64,000 nt of DNA from an uncultured Clostridia bacterium (GTDB lineage: Bacteria > Bacillota > Clostridia > Oscillospirales > Acutalibacteraceae): the NCBI GenBank assembly GCA_905235625.1, contig CAJOLX010000003.1, positions 1-64,000 of the forward strand, read 5' to 3'. Position 1 is the first letter of the stretch, and each line of letters starts with the position of its first letter. The notes under the pieces were generated by a model. That model ran no database searches. It had not been told where the DNA came from and worked only from the letters and a program-made list of their open reading frames with translations. The translations under genes and the position numbers were made by a program. This document shows, piece by piece, positions 59,036-64,000 of this stretch.

Positions 59036-59296
59036 ATGGATTTTGAGCTGACGATTATTTCTGAAAACGGCTTAATATACAGCGGAAAATGCTCGTCGCT
59101 GATTATCCCCGTTGAAGACGGGCTATACGGCATAAAGGCAAATCACGCGAATACCGCCGCGGCTGTTTCAGAAGGAATCATAACCATAAAAACAGGAAAA
59201 GACGACGAACAGCTTTGCTATAAAACCGGCAGCGGATTTTTAACCTTTGAAAATAACAGGGCTCAAATTGTCACCGACGAGTGCAGTCCCGTCTGA
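59036..59296 (+). CDS. atpC: F-type ATP synthase subunit epsilon, beta-sandwich domain only (86 aa)
   Basis: FELTIISENGLIYSGKCSSLIIPVEDGLYGIKANHANTAAAVSEGIITIKTG...; follows atpD directly. Confidence 0.9.
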   Translation: MDFELTIISENGLIYSGKCSSLIIPVEDGLYGIKANHANTAAAVSEGIITIKTGKDDEQLCYKTGSGFLTFENNRAQIVTDECSPV

Positions 59297-59308
59297 AATA
59301 AGCAAAAA

Positions 59309-59344
59309 TTACAGGGCGCAGATTTAATTTCTGCGCCCTGTTTG
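59309..59344 (+). terminator. Terminator of the atp operon
   Basis: CAGGGCGCAGA-tttaattt-TCTGCGCCCTGTTTG. Confidence 0.75.
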
Positions 59345-59372
59345 CCGTTTATATGCTGTTTTATTGCCGAGC

Positions 59373-59666
59373 TTACTTTTTTGAAGACTTAAGCTCTCTT
59401 TCAAGCCAAACGTTGCCAACGTCCAAAGCGTCATATAAGCCGGTGCGTTCAGCCTGCTTAATGACCTTGTCTTTTGCTTTGGTAATGGTCGGGTCGGTTC
59501 TGAAAAGCTGAAGCTTGATTTTATCGGCAACCTCTTCGCCGTTTAACTCGGTTGTCGTTAAAATCTGCATCACTATCACAACAGGCTCATCCATATATCC
59601 GTAATAGATGAAATTGCCGTTGCGAACAAGCGGCCTGCCCTTATACATCAATATTTCTTCAGACAT
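59373..59666 (-). CDS. Conserved hypothetical protein
   Basis: 97-aa ORF (MSEEILMYKGRPLVRNGNFIYYGYMDEPVVIVMQILTTTELNGEEVADKIKLQLF) immediately downstream of ireB. Confidence 0.7.
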   Translation of the reverse strand: MSEEILMYKGRPLVRNGNFIYYGYMDEPVVIVMQILTTTELNGEEVADKIKLQLFRTDPTITKAKDKVIKQAERTGLYDALDVGNVWLERELKSSKK

Positions 59667-59684
59667 TTTTAAACTCCAATACTG

Positions 59685-59936
59685 TTATTTTACGTCCAGG
59701 TAATTTTCAACCATCGCTCTGAGAAGCTCGTCTCTGTCAAGCTTGCGAACAAGACTTCTTGCGTTGTTATGAGTTGTAATGTAGGTTGGGTCCTCTGAAA
59801 GGATATAGCCGACAATCTGACTGATGGAATTATATCCCTTTTCGTTAAGAGCCTCATACACAGTCTGCAAAGTCTTTTTCATTTCGATTTCATTTTCGTC
59901 TTTGATTGAAAATTTTATTGTTTTATCAGTCATCAT
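59685..59936 (-). CDS. IreB family regulatory phosphoprotein
   Basis: [60 protein letters not shown]. Confidence 0.9.
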   Translation of the reverse strand: MMTDKTIKFSIKDENEIEMKKTLQTVYEALNEKGYNSISQIVGYILSEDPTYITTHNNARSLVRKLDRDELLRAMVENYLDVK

Positions 59937-60037
59937 ATCGCCTCCAAGCTCTTTAAATTACATTTCGATTATATACCCAAACGCAAAATAATACAATAGT
60001 TTTTTGAAAAATTAGACTTTTCTTAAGTTATAAGTAA

Positions 60038-62384
60038 TCAGGCCTTCAGAATTACGCCGATTTGCTTAAGATTATTGAGGATTTTATCTATCATGACCTG
60101 CACTTCGCTCATTTCAAGAGTTCTCTGCATGTCAACGAAATTAAATCTTACGGTAATGCTCTTTATGCCGAGCTTTTCAAACGTGTCAATAACCTTGTAG
60201 CTTTCGAGCTCTTTAAAGCCTTCTTTAAGCCAGCATTGCTCAATATCGGAGAATCTTACCGATTCGGGCACTATGAGCGAAAGGTCATAATAAATGGACT
60301 GCATTTCGCTCTTCTCAACAAACTCTATGGGCTGAGCATTCACCGAGTTAAAGAGAGTCATATCAATCTCAAAGCAAACTGCCGACGCCGTTTTGTCAAA
60401 CTTCAATTTATTTGAAGGATGAAGGGCGCAGACTGTTCCGAAACGCACTCCGCCGGCGCTTATTGACGCGGTGTTTTTGGGGTGCTGCCAGGAATGCTCG
60501 GGCTCAATCTTCGCGAACTCCACCTTGCGGTGCTTAACGTCATAGACTATGGTGTTGATTATATCGAGAGCGGAGTAATAAAGCTCCTTCTCGCTGCCGG
60601 TCTTATCGTAAAGCACAACACCGAGCCTCTTTCTTTCGTTGCACCTGCCGTTTTCGTCCGTGCCGTCAACTACCCTGCCGATTTCAAAAACGCCGTATTT
60701 ATCGGCAAAATCCTTGTTTTCGTTTGCTATTACGAGCAAAGTGGGAAGTATGGAATTTCTGAGAACGCCGTTATCGGAATTTTCAATGTTTAATACCTTA
60801 ACGTTATCCTCAACCTCAATGCCGAGCTTTTTGAGCTTTCTGCCGTCGTTCCAGATATAGGAATTTACTTCGTGAAGAGAATATTTCTTAACGAGTATAT
60901 CCTTAATCTCCTCGTCCTCCGACTTGGAATAATCGGTGGGAACCGGCTTTAAAGGCATTTTGGTGGTTGTGATTTTAAAGTTATCATAGCCGTAAATTCT
61001 GGTGATTTCTTCTATTATGTCGGCTTTAATGGTAACGTCCTTCGTTCTTCTCCATGAAGGCACTTTAACCTCATAATTGCCGTTTGATGAAGTTACGTCA
61101 AAGCCGAGAGAAGTAAGAGTGTTGACTATTCTCTCGTCGCTTATCTCTATGCCGGTGTATTTGTCAACATAAGCTTTGTCAAATGAGAGAGAAATTTCGG
61201 GGTACTTTTTAATATACTGATCGTTGAGATTTGACGCAACCTTCGCGCCGGGGTCAATTGAGGTGACAAGCTCAACAAATCTGCCCACTGCGTCGGAGCA
61301 AAGCTCGGGGTCAAGCATTTTTTCATATCTTGCGGAAGCGTCCGTTCTGTGAGCGAGGCGCTGAGAAGATTTTCTGACGCTGATGCCGTCAAAGCACGCG
61401 GATTCAAGCACTACGCTGCCCGTATCCTCAATAATTTCGGATTCAAGGCCGCCCATAATGCCCGCAATCGCGACGGGAGTTTCGCGGTTATAGATGAGAA
61501 GAGTGTCTTCGTCAATATCTCTCTCGTTGCCGTCAAGAGTTGTGAATTTGATTTTTTCTTTCGGCGTGTCAATAACGATAGAGTCAATCATATTCGCGTT
61601 AAACGCGTGAGTGGGCTGACCAATCTCGAGCATAATGTAATTTGTTACGTCGGCAAGCAGATTTATTCCTCTCATGCCGCAGTAATAAAGCCTTATCTGC
61701 ATCCAGAGCGGGCTTGTATTAACGGTTATGCCGTCCATCTTGAGCGCTTCGTATCTGTAAACAAGGTACGGGCACGGTGTAATCGCCCGAATATGAAGTG
61801 TCGCCGAGCTTGAGAGGCTTGAGCTCTCTGCCGGTGAGCGCCGCGAATTCTCTCGCGATGCCGTAATGGCCCCAAAGGTCGGGCCTGTTGGTGAGAGATT
61901 TGTTGTCAACCTCAAATATAATGTCTTCTATAGGATAAATATCCTTAATATCGGTGCCGCACTCTGCGTCCGTAAACAGCTCAATAATGCCGGAATGGTC
62001 GTCGCTTATGCCGAGCTCTTTTGCAGAACAGCACATACCCTCGGATTCATAACCCGCCAGCATAACGGTGTTGATTTCGCCTGCAGGCACTCTTGCGGGA
62101 GCGGCGGCAAGAGCAACCTTCATGCCCTCTCTAACGTTGGGAGCGCCGCAAACGATGTTGTAAACTTTGGAGCCGCCGTCAACTTTGAGAAGGTGCAGCT
62201 TTTTGGAATCCGGATGTTTTTCAACCGAAAGAATTTTGCCTACGATAACGTTTTCAACGTCTTTGCCTTTTTCATAAATTTCTTCAACCTCGGCAGTGGC
62301 AAGAGTGAACTTGTTGATTAAGTCTTTAATGTCAAAGCCGCTGAGGTCAACGTAATCTTTAATCCAGTTAATTGAAACAAGCAT
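60038..62384 (-). CDS. pheT: Phenylalanyl-tRNA synthetase beta subunit, interrupted by an apparent frameshift near 61755-61800
   Basis: N-terminal part ORF 61719..62384 (MLVSINWIKDYVDL...); C-terminal part in another frame within ORF 60038..61915 (CPYLVYRYEALKMDGITVNTSPLWMQIRLYYCGMRGINLLADVTNYIMLEIGQPTHAF...). Confidence 0.92.
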
Positions 62385-62407
62385 TGAACTTTACCTCCTG
62401 TCACTTA

Positions 62408-63472
62408 TTATTCGGGCCTTACGAAGGATTTATCCGTAAACTGTGACAAAGCCTTCAGGTCGCCGCTGTTAAATACTCTTATATCTTTAATGCCGTAACG
62501 CATCATCGCAAGTCTCGTCATGCCGAGGCCGAAAGCGAAGCCGGTGTATTTTTCGGGGTCAATGCCGGCTGCAGTGAGCACGTTGGGGTGAATCATACCG
62601 CAGGGGCAAAGCTCAAGCCAGCCGCTGTCTTTGCAGGAAGAACAGCCTTCGCCGCCGCAGATAAGGCACTGAATATCGAGCTCAAAGCCGGGCTCAACGA
62701 ACGGGAAGAAGCCGGGTCTGAGCCTGACGGTAACGTCCTTTTGGAAAACCTCGGAAAGCATGGTCTTCATAAAATAGATAAGGTTTGAGATAGATATATC
62801 CTTATCAACCATTATGCCTTCCATCTGGAAGAAGGTATTTTCATGGCAGGCGTCGATTTTTTCATTTCTGAAGCATCTGCCGGGGAAAATGGCTCTTATT
62901 GGATTGCCGTTTTCAAGCGAATCCTTATATTTTCTGAGAATGGTATTCTGAGCGGCAGACGTGTGAGTCTTTAAAAGCTGGTCGGACGAAAGATAATAAG
63001 TATCCTGCATATCTCTTGCGGGATGATGAGGCGGAATATTGAGCGCCTCAAAGCAGTTATAATCGTCGGTTATTTCGGAATAATCCTCAACGGTGAAGCC
63101 CATGGAGGTGAATATATCCTCAACCTCACGCCTAACAAGAGTGATGGGATGATAAGAGCCGATGTCGGCGGAAAACGGCATGGACTCATCATAGCTTTCG
63201 GCTGAGTCAATGAGCTTTTGCTCCTCTTTGGCTTTTAACTCAACAAGCTTATCGGCGATAGTGCCTTCAATAAACTGCTTAACTTCGTTTATTCTCTGGC
63301 CTGCCGCTTTTTTATCTTCGGGAGAAAGTGAGCGCAGCTCCTGCATAAGGGACGAAACGTAACCCTTCTTGCCGAGATATTCAATTCTGAGCTCTTCTAT
63401 ATCAGAGAGAGCGGCGATAGTTTCTAATCTTTTTTGAAAAATTTCTCTTAATTCATCGGGTTTTTCAAACAT
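62408..63472 (-). CDS. pheS: Phenylalanyl-tRNA synthetase alpha subunit
   Basis: HHPARDMQDTYYLSSDQLLKTHTSAAQNTIL; GRCFRNEKIDACHENTFFQMEGIMVD; GFAFGLGMTRLAMMRYGIKDIR. Confidence 0.96.
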   Translation of the reverse strand: MFEKPDELREIFQKRLETIAALSDIEELRIEYLGKKGYVSSLMQELRSLSPEDKKAAGQRINEVKQFIEGTIADKLVELKAKEEQKLIDSAESYDESMPFSADIGSYHPITLVRREVEDIFTSMGFTVEDYSEITDDYNCFEALNIPPHHPARDMQDTYYLSSDQLLKTHTSAAQNTILRKYKDSLENGNPIRAIFPGRCFRNEKIDACHENTFFQMEGIMVDKDISISNLIYFMKTMLSEVFQKDVTVRLRPGFFPFVEPGFELDIQCLICGGEGCSSCKDSGWLELCPCGMIHPNVLTAAGIDPEKYTGFAFGLGMTRLAMMRYGIKDIRVFNSGDLKALSQFTDKSFVRPE

Positions 63473-63488
63473 GGTATTTATCCTTTCA

Positions 63489-63730
63489 TAAAAAAATTCC
63501 CTCACTGCAAATGCAATGAGGGACGAAATTATCCGCGGTACCACCCTGCGTTCCCGTAAAACGGGCGCTTTGATGCCGTAACGAGGCAAACGTCGGCAAC
63601 TACTGCTGTTTCACTGCCGCCGCTCCGGGGCGAACTTCGGGCCGGTATTGCGCAGTCCGTTTTCAGCCGATGACGGACATTCTCTGAAGCGCAAAGGCAG
63701 AGCCTTACTCTCCCCTTCCAAGCGTTTATA
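63489..63730 (-). promoter_or_regulatory. T-box leader (Phe-type) upstream of pheST
   Basis: Minus strand CGCAGGGTGGTACCGCGG antiterminator motif, terminator TCCCTCATTGCATTTGCAGTGAGGGAATTTTTTT, specifier region CCCGAAGTTCGCCCCGGAGC (TTC). Confidence 0.93.
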
Positions 63731-63747
63731 CTATTGCTCGAAAACTG

Positions 63748-63770
63748 AATAAAGGCAGGGAAACCCTGCC
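63748..63770 (-). terminator. Terminator of rpmF
   Basis: Minus strand GGCAGGG-ttt-CCCTGCCTTTATT. Confidence 0.7.
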
Positions 63771-63775
63771 GTTTA

Positions 63776-63961
63776 TCAGTCTTCCTCTACCGTGATGACC
63801 TTCCTGCCGTTGTAATAACCGCATTCGGGGCAAAGCCTGTGAGATCTTTTGTATTCGCCGCAGTTGGGGCATCTCTCAAGCTGAGGAGCGTTCATCTTCC
63901 AAACATTGGAGCGTCTCTTATCTCTTCTTGCCTTGGAAACTCTTCTCTTAGGTACTGCCAT
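63776..63961 (-). CDS. rpmF: 50S ribosomal protein L32
   Basis: MAVPKRRVSKARRDKRRSNVWKMNAPQLERCPNCGEYKRSHRLCPECGYYNGRKV. Confidence 0.97.
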   Translation of the reverse strand: MAVPKRRVSKARRDKRRSNVWKMNAPQLERCPNCGEYKRSHRLCPECGYYNGRKVITVEED

Positions 63962-64000
63962 ACTAAAAGCACCTCCTTAAAAACGTGCTGAATTAACTTA

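Noticed and set aside
59036-59296. Frameshift as the cause of the short epsilon subunit
   Set aside because: Stop is followed within about 15 bp by a good terminator hairpin, leaving no room for a lost C-terminal domain; the short form seems genuine.
60062-61813. Plus-strand ORFs across pheT (60062..60415, 60482..60793, 61349..61813)
   Set aside because: Antisense to the recognisable PheT sequence.

Overview
The window looks like a chromosomal segment from a Clostridia-type (Oscillospiraceae/Ruminococcaceae-like) bacterium; that taxonomy is inferred from gene content only. Left end (about 1-3.7 kb): accessory DNA with a GNAT acetyltransferase, a divergent XRE regulator and a MobV/Pre-type relaxase flanked by strongly structured non-coding DNA. 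After that: tRNA-Ala(GGC), an LCP protein, DUF1292, a 6S RNA, tRNA-Pro(GGG) followed by an unusual 223-bp tandem repeat with tRNA-derived pieces and a hairpin array, a 5'-nucleotidase lipoprotein, a tightly packed putative D-glutamate/5-oxoproline operon (class IV aminotransferase, DUF4392, pxpB, pxpC, DUF1445, pxpA, alr), queA, asd-dapA-dapB, nrdR, hprK-glk-murB-whiA-dnaE-pfkA-pcrA, a Xer-type recombinase, radA, ruvX, a class A PBP, a T-box controlled trpB2, BspA-type LRR protein, trmL, pth, a heterodimeric ABC exporter, aconitase and isocitrate dehydrogenase, a C1 peptidase, and an F-type ATP synthase operon. The window ends with ireB, pheT (frameshifted in this sequence), pheS with a T-box, and rpmF. 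The most interesting observations are: (1) the tRNA-Pro-linked 223-bp tandem cassette and adjacent hairpin array; (2) the atypical ATP synthase operon (no atpH, delta-C-terminal-like module fused to AtpA, signal-peptide-bearing subunit c, epsilon without its helical domain); (3) the D-glutamate cyclase/5-oxoprolinase/D-amino acid operon; (4) a dif-like inverted repeat next to a xer gene; (5) duplicated structured elements flanking the MobV gene. All calls come from reading the sequence and the supplied ORF track; no database searches were run.
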